A stretch of 42,741 bases of DNA from Candidatus Avoscillospira stercorigallinarum (GTDB taxonomy: Bacteria; Bacillota; Clostridia; Oscillospirales; Oscillospiraceae): NCBI GenBank assembly GCA_018713205.1, contig DVFN01000110.1:1-42741 (forward strand), read 5' to 3'. The translations under genes and the position numbers were made by a program. Below are positions 1 to 7,377 of this stretch, piece after piece. The stretch's first letter is position 1, and each line of letters starts with the position of its first letter. The notes under the pieces are model-generated. The model ran no database searches. It was given only the letters and a program-made list of their open reading frames with translations, and had not been told where the DNA came from.

Positions 1-196
1 TGCCACTATTTCTGAACTCAAACGGAACGTCATAGAGATGCTGATTACAGATTCTCGATTGCAGCGTGAAGTGCTTTTTCAGAAAATTGCCCGTCGTCTT
101 ATGAGAGCGGTCTGTCCCATCCGAGAAGGGCTCTCGCTGCCTCGTAAGAAAAAACACGTGACTGCAAAGTTTTCTCACAATAGAAAGCGTGTTTGA
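1..196 (+). pseudogene. C-terminal end of a probable transposase, cut by window edge
   Basis: An open frame enters from the left edge (first full codon at base 2) and ends at TGA 194-196, giving about 64 residues. The tail is strongly basic (RRLMRAVCPIREGLSLPRKK followed by a Lys/Arg-rich end), which resembles the C-terminus of IS4-type DDE transposases from memory. No catalytic residue is visible in this piece. Base composition is less GC-rich than the genes that follow, consistent with a mobile element. It may equally be the end of an intact gene lying outside the window; the family assignment is tentative. Confidence 0.4.
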
Positions 197-219
197 TTTT
201 GCTTAAGTTGATGACATTG

Positions 220-348
220 CCTTGAGGGGAGGTGGCACGCGAAGCGTGACGGAGAGGTGTGCCGCCGCATAGCGGCGGCGGCGCGGAAGCGCCCTTTGCA
301 CACGCCGAAACCCTGCGGCAAACCTTCGGTGCGGTAACACCTCTCAGG
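220..348. repeat. MITE-like palindromic repeat, copy A
   Basis: This ~129-bp unit starts CCTTGAGGGGAGGTGGCAC and ends TAACACCTCTCAGG. GAGAGGTGT at 252-260 is inverted as ACACCTCTC at 338-346, and GCCGCCGC/GCGGCGGC forms an inner hairpin at 261-279. It is repeated at 412-542 with few changes, and a diverged relative lies inverted at 37801-37854. There is no coding content. It is probably a non-autonomous mobile repeat. Confidence 0.75.
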
Positions 349-360
349 CGCTCCGCGCCA

Positions 361-378
361 GCTCCCCTCGAGGGGAGC
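361..378. repeat. Perfect 18-bp palindrome between repeat copies
   Basis: GCTCCCCTCGAGGGGAGC is its own reverse complement. It lies between the two tandem repeat copies and resembles the outer end of the same repeat family (compare the GGGGAGG ends), so it is probably a head-to-head junction of two repeat ends. Confidence 0.6.
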
Positions 379-411
379 CTGCCCTCTCACGCGCCAGGCC
401 CCAAAGCCTCT

Positions 412-542
412 CCTTGAGGAGAGGTGGCACGGCGAAGCCGTGACGGAGAGGTGTGCCGCCGCATAGCGGCGGCGGCGCGTCAGCGCCCTTTGCACAGGCC
501 GGGCCTCTGCGGAAAGCTTTCGGGGCAGTAACACCTCTCAGG
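412..542. repeat. MITE-like palindromic repeat, copy B
   Basis: Second copy of the 220-348 unit, offset by about 192 bases and in the same orientation. It shares the inner hairpin (GCCGCCGC/GCGGCGGC) and the TAACACCTCTCAGG end. Differences are scattered substitutions, with small length changes in the CACGGCGAAGCCGTG arm where both stem arms change together. Confidence 0.75.
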
Positions 543-593
543 CATCGGGGCTGGTAGCGTTCGCCGATGGTGCTTTTGTTGTCGATACCGAGC

Positions 594-620
594 GGGCCGA
601 TGTGGGCATCGGCCCCTACG
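594..620. repeat. Short palindromic repeat (REP-like)
   Basis: GGGCCGAT and ATCGGCCC arms flank a TGTGGGC-type centre, followed by CCTACG. The same 27 bases recur at 37901-37927. It is a member of the CCCTACG-ended palindrome family described in the findings. Confidence 0.75.
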
Positions 621-692
621 GAGTGCGTTCGGCGAAGATGCGTCCAACGCGGCTGCGCACGGGCGGAGAGAAATCCCCCCGGCGCATACAAT

Positions 693-728
693 GCCCCGCT
701 GCCATGGCTTGCAGGCCGGCAGCGGGGC
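693..728 (-). terminator. Hairpin downstream of the SPOCS/LysM gene
   Basis: An 11-bp perfect stem (GCCCCGCTGCC 693-703, GGCAGCGGGGC 718-728) lies just past the stop of the minus-strand gene ending at 756. On the minus strand it is followed by ATTGTATG, so the U-tract is weak. It could end the transcript or be another member of the local palindromic repeats. Confidence 0.45.
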
Positions 729-755
729 TCTTGATCGTTTATGGGGGTATACAGG

Positions 756-2261
756 CTATCCCACCGGGATCAGCACCATGGTCTCCTTGCTGATGCGGTC
801 GCCCTCCAGGTGATTGACCGCACGGATGGCGGCGGCGGAAGCGCGGCAGGACTTGGCCAGATCCCAGAGGGCCGTGTCCGCCGGGACGGACCGGAGAATG
901 ACAGAGGGCCGCTCTCCTGTCTCCGCCTCGGGCTCCCACTGGGCGGCCTGCAGGCAGGAGATGGGCTGCTGGGCATAGGCGGCGGAGTCCACCCGCAGCG
1001 TACAGCGAACCTGATTTCCGGAGACGCCGATGCTCTCGGCTCCCTCGGCCAGGCGGCAGACCGTAACGCAGTCGGCATTCCCGGCCAAGGCCATGGTCTC
1101 CCCTGCCTCGCCCTGGGCGGTTACGGCGGTGAGCCGCCCGTCTCCGTCATAGCCCAGGACCCGAAACTGGACCGGCATCCGCAGGCTCACTGCCCCCTCC
1201 TGACGGTTTTGGGCCGGAAAATCCACGTAGGCCTCCGCGTCCACCACGTCCCGCAGAGGCGCGGCCAGGGCTGCCTGCACCGTCTCCACCCGGCTCTGGC
1301 GGTCCAGACACGGCGACAGCACCACCGAGGTCCATTCCGGCTCCAGCTGCCCGTCGGTGGCATAGGCATCCTCGATCACCCGCACCGTTCGCGTGCCCGA
1401 CACCAGACACTGGGCCAGAATATGGGCCGTCAGCAGCACCCTTCTCGGCTCGGCGCCGCCTTCGCTCTCTATGTCGCAGCCGGTGAGCAGCGGCAGCACC
1501 GCTACGGTCTCCTGGTCGTATTCCCGGTCCAGAGTGCAGTACTGGGAGTACGGCAGCGCCTGGCTCACGCGCTGCAGGCTCCCATCCGGCGCACGGTAGA
1601 GGACCTTGCAGGTCAGCGTCCCCTTGAACAGGGCCTTGTCCCCGACAATCTTTTGATCGGTCACCAGCAGGTCGCAGCGGCTGCGGCAGAGGGTCTCGAT
1701 GGGCGGCCGTCCCGCCGGCAGCTCCAGGGCGTCGCTGAGGACAAACGCCCGCTCCGCCATTTCCAGGGGCAGCTCCATCTGGGTCACGGTCTCTCGGATC
1801 TCCACCCCGGGGATGGCGCTTTCCATAGACGCGAAGGTCTCCGCCGCCGCCTGATAGGCCGTCACGGCACAGGCCAAATTCACCCGCAGCAGCGCCTTCC
1901 GGGCGTTGAGAATCCGGGCGTCCACCGACCGGACCCGCAATTCGCAGCACACGTCCGACCGGTCGGTGAGGGCCGGATGCTCCACCTTGATCGTAAAGGG
2001 CAGATAGCATTCCAGGCACCGGACCGTGGTCCCGTCTTCGGGCAGGTAAAGCACCGTCCCCTTGACGCCTCCGGCCACGGTCACGGTCCCCTCCCGCAAG
2101 TCCTTGCCCCGGAGATAGACCTCGGCGGCACAGTCGGCCAGGGTCGCGATATCGGGTTCCCCGTCGGGGACCAGCGTCTCGCCTGTCTCCTCCTGACAGC
2201 GGACCTCCCGGACGGCGGTTTTGAGATAGCACAGAGGATTGGTTTGCAGCATCAGCTCCAT
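756..2261 (-). CDS. SPOCS (DUF3794) and LysM protein, SipL-like spore protein
   Basis: The 501-residue protein carries the VPDGEPDIA segment typical of DUF3794/SPOCS proteins near residues 32-40, repeated beta-rich SPOCS-like blocks through the middle, and a C-terminal LysM domain (about residues 453-501, ending in the usual VLIPVG). In Clostridioides difficile the family member SipL binds the coat ATPase SpoIVA and is needed to assemble the coat around the forespore, so a role in spore envelope assembly is expected. ATG 2261 is chosen because AAAGGAG lies a few bases upstream; the longer in-frame extension to 2411 overlaps the neighbouring small gene and has no such site. It follows the 49-residue membrane gene by 58 bases. 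The direct SipL assignment rests on domain order only. Confidence 0.85.
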   Translation of the reverse strand: MELMLQTNPLCYLKTAVREVRCQEETGETLVPDGEPDIATLADCAAEVYLRGKDLREGTVTVAGGVKGTVLYLPEDGTTVRCLECYLPFTIKVEHPALTDRSDVCCELRVRSVDARILNARKALLRVNLACAVTAYQAAAETFASMESAIPGVEIRETVTQMELPLEMAERAFVLSDALELPAGRPPIETLCRSRCDLLVTDQKIVGDKALFKGTLTCKVLYRAPDGSLQRVSQALPYSQYCTLDREYDQETVAVLPLLTGCDIESEGGAEPRRVLLTAHILAQCLVSGTRTVRVIEDAYATDGQLEPEWTSVVLSPCLDRQSRVETVQAALAAPLRDVVDAEAYVDFPAQNRQEGAVSLRMPVQFRVLGYDGDGRLTAVTAQGEAGETMALAGNADCVTVCRLAEGAESIGVSGNQVRCTLRVDSAAYAQQPISCLQAAQWEPEAETGERPSVILRSVPADTALWDLAKSCRASAAAIRAVNHLEGDRISKETMVLIPVG

Positions 2262-2319
2262 AGGCTCACTCCTTTGGTTGTTTGTTCTATCTATACGCCC
2301 AGCCCGTCCGGGATATGCC

Positions 2320-2469
2320 TCAGCGCCGCCGGGGCAGCAGCAGACCCAGCGCCGCCAGGACCGCGCCCAGGGCCAGCCGGAGAAACACACTCTCAAAAAA
2401 GCATGAGACAATCAGCCCCAGCCCCAGTGCGATGAGTATGGCCGAAACGGCCTGATTCCTGCGGCACAT
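2320..2469 (-). CDS. Small 49-residue membrane protein, function unknown
   Basis: A short frame begins MCRRNQAVSAILIALGLGLI and ends LLLPRRR. The protein is a basic N-terminus, two hydrophobic stretches (about residues 8-24 and 29-45) separated by a short polar turn (FFESVF), and a basic C-terminus, which fits a two-pass membrane hairpin with both ends in the cytoplasm. A strong purine-rich ribosome binding site (AAAGGGGGGAGG) sits just before the ATG. It lies directly upstream of the spore SPOCS gene on the same strand, so the two are probably co-transcribed. No known domain is recognised. Coding status rests on the start signal, the clean hydrophobic pattern and gene placement. Confidence 0.65.
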   Translation of the reverse strand: MCRRNQAVSAILIALGLGLIVSCFFESVFLRLALGAVLAALGLLLPRRR

Positions 2470-2647
2470 ACGCCTCCCCCCTTTCTCCCAGTCTATGCCG
2501 TCCGGGCCTGTCTGTTACCGGAGTATGCGCCGTGGAAAGTCGGCTAAAAGTCAATAGAAATTTGCATAAAGCAAGAAAAAACGGCAATCCGCACTAATAA
2601 AAAGCGCTTCTATTGGGCGTTTTCACAACAAAATAACATAGCAAGCC

Positions 2648-2674
2648 AGCCGGATGGGTAAATCCCATTCGGCT
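2648..2674. terminator. Hairpin downstream of IS30 remnant
   Basis: AGCCGGATGGG (2648-2658) pairs with CCCATTCGGCT (2664-2674) around a TAAAT loop: 11 pairs with one G-T. It lies just past the 3' end of the transposase remnant on the minus strand. The bases beyond it are not T-rich on either strand, so termination strength is uncertain. It may instead be part of the IS end. Confidence 0.4.
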
Positions 2675-2700
2675 GCTATTTCCTTATGTGCCGCCAATCG

Positions 2701-3030
2701 TCAGGCGGTCAAGAGCTCTTTCTCAAAGAGTATGGCAGCCGACTTCCACCCCAGCAGCTTGCGTGGGTAGATGTTCACCCACCTCTCTGCCGCCCTCACC
2801 TCCTCCGGCTTTACGGTGTCAAAGCTGGTGCCCTTGGGGAAAAAACGTCTGAGCAGTCGGTTCATGTTCTCATTGGAGCCTCTTTCAAAGGCGCTGTATG
2901 GATGGCAGAAAAACACAATGGTCCGCTTGCCCTTGCGCCGGTGGGCCGCCTCGATGCCCTCGAAGTCTTGAAACTCACAGCCGTTGTCCACCGTGATGGA
3001 TTTGAACAGCTTATCTCGAAACCAAGCGCC
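2701..3030 (-). pseudogene. IS30-family transposase, C-terminal remnant
   Basis: The frame shows IS30 hallmarks in order: FKSITVDNGCEF (second Asp of the DDE triad), HPYSAFERGSNENMNR (region with the catalytic Glu) and an end with WVNIYPRKLLGW. Intact IS30 transposases are roughly 300-400 residues; only about 105 C-terminal residues remain. Homology stops near base 3021, and the sequence upstream in the same frame (to 3153) does not look like transposase and overlaps short repeats. The N-terminal helix-turn-helix and the first catalytic Asp are therefore missing and the element should be inactive. Confidence 0.85.
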
Positions 3031-3108
3031 GCCCGGTACACCTGATCCGGGAAACCGAATCGGGCTTGCTGTGACCGCCGCTGATCCCCGGTTTTGATGC
3101 CGGGGATG

Positions 3109-3142
3109 CAATTCGTCCCCCGCAGACGACAATTCGTCCCCC
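3109..3142. repeat. Tandem 13-bp repeat at the IS remnant junction
   Basis: CAATTCGTCCCCC occurs at 3109-3121 and again at 3130-3142, a 21-bp period. GACGA/TCGTC at 3126-3139 forms a small hairpin over the second copy, and CCCCGG/CCGGGG (3086-3091 / 3100-3105) lies just before. The cluster sits between the transposase remnant and the ABC exporter and may be the end of a mobile element with repeated binding sites. Confidence 0.55.
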
Positions 3143-3195
3143 ATGGGCCCCACAGGCGAGATTCTATGCTATAGTATCTCCGTGAGGTGAAACCA

Positions 3196-5001
3196 ATGCG
3201 TGCCGACAAGTCAACCTATCATGTATTCCAGAACGTCGCCTGGATGTGCTCCCTTGCCTGGAAGCACCGCAGGCGGGTGCTCTTCTTCTGCGGTCTCTCT
3301 GCCGCTCTGGAGATTCTGTATCAGCTGATCCAGCTCTTCCTGGCGCCGCGGATTCTCACGCTGGTGGAAGAGGCCGCCGCCCTGCAAACGCTGCTGGGCA
3401 CCATCGCCCTCTTTACCGCCGCTTTATTCGCCCTGCGCTTTGGACGCGGATATCTCGAACAGATTGATCTCTTTGCGCGAATCGATGTCCGCTCCGTCAT
3501 CATCGGGCTTCTGGGCCGGAAGTGCAACACCACCTCCTACCCCAACACGCTGAAACCGGAGTTTATCAAGCTCCGGGATGTGGCTCACACCGCCTCCGAC
3601 GGAAACCAGGAAGCCACGGAGCAGATTTGGCATACGCTGACCGAGCTCTGCAAAAACGTGGGCGGCTTTGCGGTCTACCTGACCATTCTCTCCCATCTGG
3701 ACCCGATTCTGCTCCTGGTGACCATCGCCACTTGTCTGGCCGGGTTTTGGATCGCCCGCCGCACCAGCGGCTGGATCTATCGCCACCGGGACGAGGAAGA
3801 GGCGTATATCACCCGCAAGCGCTATATCCACCGCGTCGCCGAATCCGTCCCCGTGGCCAAGGACATCCGTATTTTCGGGCTGCAAAACTGGATCAATGAC
3901 CTCTATGCCAGTGTCCACGACGTGTATCTGGCCTTCCGGCTCCGGGCGGAGAAGGTCAAGCTGCTGGCGGAGCTGACCGAGGCAGTCCTCACCATGGCCC
4001 GCAACGGCATCGCCTATGGGTACCTCATCCAAATGGCCCTCCTGGAGCACCTGAGCGTGGGGGAATTTCTGCTGTACTTCACCGCCATCTCCACCTTCAC
4101 CCAGTGGGTCATGGGTATTCTTCAGGCCTCTCTGAAGCTGCACACCCAGAGCCTGGATATCTCCCGGGTTCGGGAATTCCTCGACTACCCGGAGCCCTTC
4201 CGGTTCTCAGGCGGCGCGGCGCTCCCCGACCGCCGCCCCTATGAGCTAACGCTGGAGGACGTCTCCTTCCGCTACGACGGCGCGGAGACCGACACCCTCC
4301 GCCATCTGAATCTGTCCATCCGCCCCGGGGAAAAGCTGGCCATTGTGGGCCTCAACGGCGCGGGCAAGACCACCCTGGTCAAGCTGCTGTGCGGCCTGCT
4401 GGACCCCACCGAGGGCCGGGTTCTGCTCAACGGCGTCGATGTGCGGCAGTTCAACCGGCAGGAATACTACGGCCTCTTTTCCGCCGTATTCCAGGAGTTC
4501 TCCATTCTCAATGTGACCATCGCGGAGAATATCGCCCAAAACACAGCGAATATCGACGATGCGCGTGTAAATGCCTGCATCGACCAGGCCGGTCTGACCC
4601 AGGCAGTGGCGCAGCTGCCCCAGGGCGCGCAGACCTACGTGGGCCGGGAGGTGTTTCTGGACGGCGTTCTCTTCTCCGGCGGCCAGACCCAGCTGCTGAT
4701 GCTGGCCCGGGCCCTCTACAAGGACAGTCCCATTCTGATTCTCGACGAGCCCACGGCGGCCCTGGACCCTCTGGCGGAAAACGATATTTATTTGAAATAC
4801 AACGATATGACTGCGGGCAAGACCTCGCTGTTCATCTCCCACCGACTGGCCTCCACCCGGTTCTGTGACAGGATCATTCTATTGGCCGACGGCGGCATCG
4901 CCGAGGAGGGGACCCATGAGAGTCTCTTGGCGGCAGGAGGCGCATACGCCAGCCTGTTTGCCGTGCAGAGCCGGTACTACCAGGAAGGGAGGGAATTCTG
5001 A
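3196..5001 (+). CDS. ABC exporter subunit (TM domain plus ATPase), first of pair
   Basis: About 601 residues with an N-terminal six-helix exporter membrane domain (roughly 20-310) and a C-terminal ATPase. Walker A GLNGAGKTT is near residue 384, signature FSGGQ near 493, Walker B ILILDEPTAALD near 513 and the switch histidine in ISHRLAS near 547, so the ATPase looks complete. The signature is followed by TQLLMLARAL rather than the commoner QRIAIARAL. ATG 3196 is preferred to the GTG at 3187 because GAGGTG (3184-3189) lies 6 bases before it. Its TGA overlaps the ATG of the next gene by one base, so the two are translationally coupled and should form a heterodimer. The substrate (peptide, lipid or drug) cannot be read from sequence. 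Confidence 0.9.
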   Translation: MRADKSTYHVFQNVAWMCSLAWKHRRRVLFFCGLSAALEILYQLIQLFLAPRILTLVEEAAALQTLLGTIALFTAALFALRFGRGYLEQIDLFARIDVRSVIIGLLGRKCNTTSYPNTLKPEFIKLRDVAHTASDGNQEATEQIWHTLTELCKNVGGFAVYLTILSHLDPILLLVTIATCLAGFWIARRTSGWIYRHRDEEEAYITRKRYIHRVAESVPVAKDIRIFGLQNWINDLYASVHDVYLAFRLRAEKVKLLAELTEAVLTMARNGIAYGYLIQMALLEHLSVGEFLLYFTAISTFTQWVMGILQASLKLHTQSLDISRVREFLDYPEPFRFSGGAALPDRRPYELTLEDVSFRYDGAETDTLRHLNLSIRPGEKLAIVGLNGAGKTTLVKLLCGLLDPTEGRVLLNGVDVRQFNRQEYYGLFSAVFQEFSILNVTIAENIAQNTANIDDARVNACIDQAGLTQAVAQLPQGAQTYVGREVFLDGVLFSGGQTQLLMLARALYKDSPILILDEPTAALDPLAENDIYLKYNDMTAGKTSLFISHRLASTRFCDRIILLADGGIAEEGTHESLLAAGGAYASLFAVQSRYYQEGREF

Positions 5002-6917
5002 TGGAGTCCCAGAAAACGTCCGTTCTCTACGCCCTAAAGCAGCAGCTGCGGGCCATTCGGCTGCTGCACCGCATCTGTCCCGGGTACTTCCCCACCCTGT
5101 TCCTCTACTGCCTGACGGCGGCGCTCAGCCCCTACGCCACTGTGTACTGCTCCGCCCGGATTCTCAGCGAATTGGCCGGGGCACGGCAGGCAGCGGCCCT
5201 CTGGACCTGGGCAGCGATTACGGTGGCCGTCATCGGACTGCTCCAAATCCTCAAGGCCCTGTTCTGCCAGCGGAAGGATACGCTGCTGGATGACCTGTTC
5301 GACCGAAAGGACATCCTTTTCGTTCGGAAAATGTTCTCCATGGATTACGCGTCTCTGGAGGATCGAGAGATCCAGGATCTCCGGGCCCAGCTTCAGCAGA
5401 ACGAGGGCTGGTCCGGCTGGGGCCTGATGCGCACGCCCCAAATCTTTGAAGAGGGCGTCCAAGCCGTCATCGGCATTTGCAGCGGCATTGCGCTGACCGT
5501 CCCGCTCTTTCTCCAGCCGGTCCCCGATTCCGCCGGAGGGCTTACCCTGCTGAACCATCCCGTCTTTATCCTCCTGCTGGCCGCCGTTCTGCTGGGCATC
5601 AGCGCCCTGGGCGGCCGCTGGGAGAGCCGGGTGCTGCATGGCTGGTCCTCGGTCCGAGCGGAAGCCACCTTCGGCAATCGCGTGTTCGGCTTCTTTGGCT
5701 TCATCGGTCTTCATACCGGACGGGCCGCGGATATGCGGATCTACGGCCAGCAGCGGCTGGTGGACGCCTACTGGAACGGGAATTCCGTGTTCGGCTGCGA
5801 CGGCCCCGTGGCTGCCGCCATGGCCAAGGCGAGGGCCGGTATATATGCCGGTCTCAGTCAGGCCATATTCGCCGTTCTCACCGGATTGATCTATGTCTTC
5901 GTCTGCCTCAAGGCCTGGGGCGGCGCGTTTGATATCGGCGCCGTCACCCAGTACGTGGGCGCCGTTACCGCGCTGGCCATGAATGTCTACGGCGTCTGGG
6001 TCCGCGTGGGAGAGATGCGGACCAACTGCGGATATCTGGACCAGACCTTTCAGTTCCTGGATCTGCCCAACGCCATGTATCAGGGCAGTCTGACCACCGA
6101 AAAGCGCTCGGACCGGCAGTACGAGGTGGAGTTCCGCCACGTGTCCTTCCGCTACCCCGGCAGCGAAAACTGGGCGCTGCAGGATGTGTCGCTCAAATTC
6201 GAGATCGGCAAACGGCTGGCCATTGTCGGAGAGAACGGCTCCGGCAAGACCACTTTTATCAAGCTGCTGTGCCGCCTCTACGATCCCCAGGAGGGGCAGA
6301 TTCTTCTGAACGGCATCGACATCCGCAAATACAGTTACCGGGATTACATGCAGATTTTCTCCGTGGTCTTCCAGGACTTCCAGCTTCTCTCCCAGAGCCT
6401 CGGCAGCAATGTGGCCGGTACCCTGGAATATGACCGGGCCCGGGTACGCCGGGCCCTGGAGGACGCGGGCCTCGGGGAGCGGCTTCAGACCATGCCCCAG
6501 GGGCTGGATACCCAGCTCTACAAGGACTTCGCGGAAAACGGCGTGGAGATCTCCGGCGGGGAGGCGCAGAAAATCGCCATCGCCCGGGCGCTCTACAAGA
6601 ACGCCCCCTTTATCATCCTCGACGAACCCACCGCGGCCCTGGACCCCATCGCCGAGGCCGATATCTACAGCCGCTTCAATGAAATCGCCGGTGACCGCAC
6701 GGCCATCTACATCAGCCACCGCCTGTCCTCCTGCAAGTTCTGCGACGAGATCGCTGTTTTCGACCAGGGCCATATCGTCCAGCGGGGCTCCCACGAGGCC
6801 CTGCTCCAGGACAGCTCCGGCCTCTACCGCCGCCTCTGGGACGCCCAGGCCCAGTATTACGTAACCGAATCGCATGGTTCCGATTCCCGCCAAGGTTCGA
6901 TGGTTCCTCCGCCATAG
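5001..6917 (+). CDS. ABC exporter subunit (TM domain plus ATPase), second of pair
   Basis: This 638-residue partner of the preceding gene starts within its stop codon (TGATG). It has a membrane domain of about 340 residues, then an ATPase with Walker A GENGSGKTT near 410, signature ISGGEAQKIAIARAL near 517, Walker B FIILDEPTAALDP near 536 and ISHRLSS near 571. Both ATPase sites of the heterodimer therefore look competent. The last ~12 residues (SDSRQGSMVPPP) are encoded by a dispersed repeat: bases 6881-6907 recur with two changes at non-coding 38166-38192. The original stop was probably lost when the repeat inserted. Function beyond export is not inferable. Confidence 0.9.
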   Translation: MESQKTSVLYALKQQLRAIRLLHRICPGYFPTLFLYCLTAALSPYATVYCSARILSELAGARQAAALWTWAAITVAVIGLLQILKALFCQRKDTLLDDLFDRKDILFVRKMFSMDYASLEDREIQDLRAQLQQNEGWSGWGLMRTPQIFEEGVQAVIGICSGIALTVPLFLQPVPDSAGGLTLLNHPVFILLLAAVLLGISALGGRWESRVLHGWSSVRAEATFGNRVFGFFGFIGLHTGRAADMRIYGQQRLVDAYWNGNSVFGCDGPVAAAMAKARAGIYAGLSQAIFAVLTGLIYVFVCLKAWGGAFDIGAVTQYVGAVTALAMNVYGVWVRVGEMRTNCGYLDQTFQFLDLPNAMYQGSLTTEKRSDRQYEVEFRHVSFRYPGSENWALQDVSLKFEIGKRLAIVGENGSGKTTFIKLLCRLYDPQEGQILLNGIDIRKYSYRDYMQIFSVVFQDFQLLSQSLGSNVAGTLEYDRARVRRALEDAGLGERLQTMPQGLDTQLYKDFAENGVEISGGEAQKIAIARALYKNAPFIILDEPTAALDPIAEADIYSRFNEIAGDRTAIYISHRLSSCKFCDEIAVFDQGHIVQRGSHEALLQDSSGLYRRLWDAQAQYYVTESHGSDSRQGSMVPPP

Positions 6918-7126
6918 GGGCGCATTGTATATGCGCCCCTCAGACTGTCGAAAAACCTCGCTGAAGATGTCTGTGACAGAGCAGCGGGGGAAGTGTGAAG
7001 GGGGCAAAAAGCCCCCTTCACGTTCAATCGACACGTATTTTTAAACTTTTTAGAAAGTTTAAAAATACGCACAGCGTGGCGAAAAGACTTTTTCGACACG
7101 CTGAGGGGCGCATTGTATATGCGCCC
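6917..7126. mobile_element. 210-bp MITE-like element with ~38-bp terminal inverted repeats
   Basis: Left end 6917-6955 and right end 7089-7126 are inverted copies: each holds the GGGGCGCAT...ATGCGCCCC palindrome, then CTCAG, three variable bases, GTCGAAAAA. Inside are an 11-bp stem (6995-7005/7011-7021, AAAAA loop), a perfect 16-bp stem CGTATTTTTAAACTTT (7034-7049/7054-7069, TTAG loop) and a hairpin at 7072-7103. There is no coding sequence. The left end begins at the stop codon of the ABC exporter gene. No clear target duplication was found. Confidence 0.7.
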
Positions 7127-7288
7127 ATGCCCAACCCCAGCAACCACCGGAGCCCGGAACAGAACGCACCCGGTTCCGGGCGGATATGAAATCCGCCCCT
7201 ACAGACCCGTGCGCGGCCCTGTCGTAGGGGGGCCTGGTTTGGCGGGGTGTGGGCACCCCGCTCTACGGACCGGATCGGATGATAGCAT
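7127..7288. other. Repeat-rich spacer between MITE and rsgA terminator
   Basis: This is the second half of the gene-free interval 6918-7377. It holds a REP-like palindrome at 7178-7202 (CGGAT/ATCCG arms, ending CCCCTAC) and another at 7232-7270 (GGGGTGTGGGCACCCC core, ending CTCTACGGAC) that recurs at 38074-38112 with one change. No gene is seen. Confidence 0.75.
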
Positions 7289-7325
7289 AAAAAAACCGTG
7301 AAACTTCGTTACTGGAGTTTCACGG
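7289..7325 (-). terminator. Rho-independent terminator of the cdaA-rsgA block
   Basis: A perfect 10-bp stem, CCGTGAAACT (7296-7305) with AGTTTCACGG (7316-7325), is followed on the minus strand by seven T residues (the A run 7289-7295). It lies about 50 bases past the rsgA stop and is a textbook intrinsic terminator for the long minus-strand block. Confidence 0.92.
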
Positions 7326-7377
7326 TCATTCTCTGCGTATATGGAAAAAGAATCGGTTTTGCGTCGGGACCAACGCT

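Larger units (their letters stand above)
197..755. other. Gene-free stretch made of dispersed repeats
   Basis: No credible gene is seen in these 559 bases. They hold two tandem copies of a ~130-bp palindromic element (220-348 and 412-542), a perfect 18-bp palindrome at 361-378, a short palindromic repeat at 594-620 and a hairpin at 693-728. Frames that stay open here translate to low-complexity Arg/Gly/Pro-rich sequence and arise from the repeats. Confidence 0.8.

Noticed and set aside
220..542. CRISPR array or small coding genes in the repeat stretch
   Set aside because: Only two long palindromic copies, with no regular short repeats, unique spacers or cas genes; frames are repeat-derived Arg/Pro-rich sequence.
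741..2435. 564-codon open frame on the plus strand opposite the SPOCS/LysM gene
   Set aside because: His/Gly/Arg-rich shadow frame; the minus-strand gene has recognisable domains and a ribosome binding site.
2393..2587. 64-codon minus-strand frame overlapping the 49-residue gene
   Set aside because: No ribosome binding site or hydrophobic pattern; the overlapping frame 2320-2469 has both.
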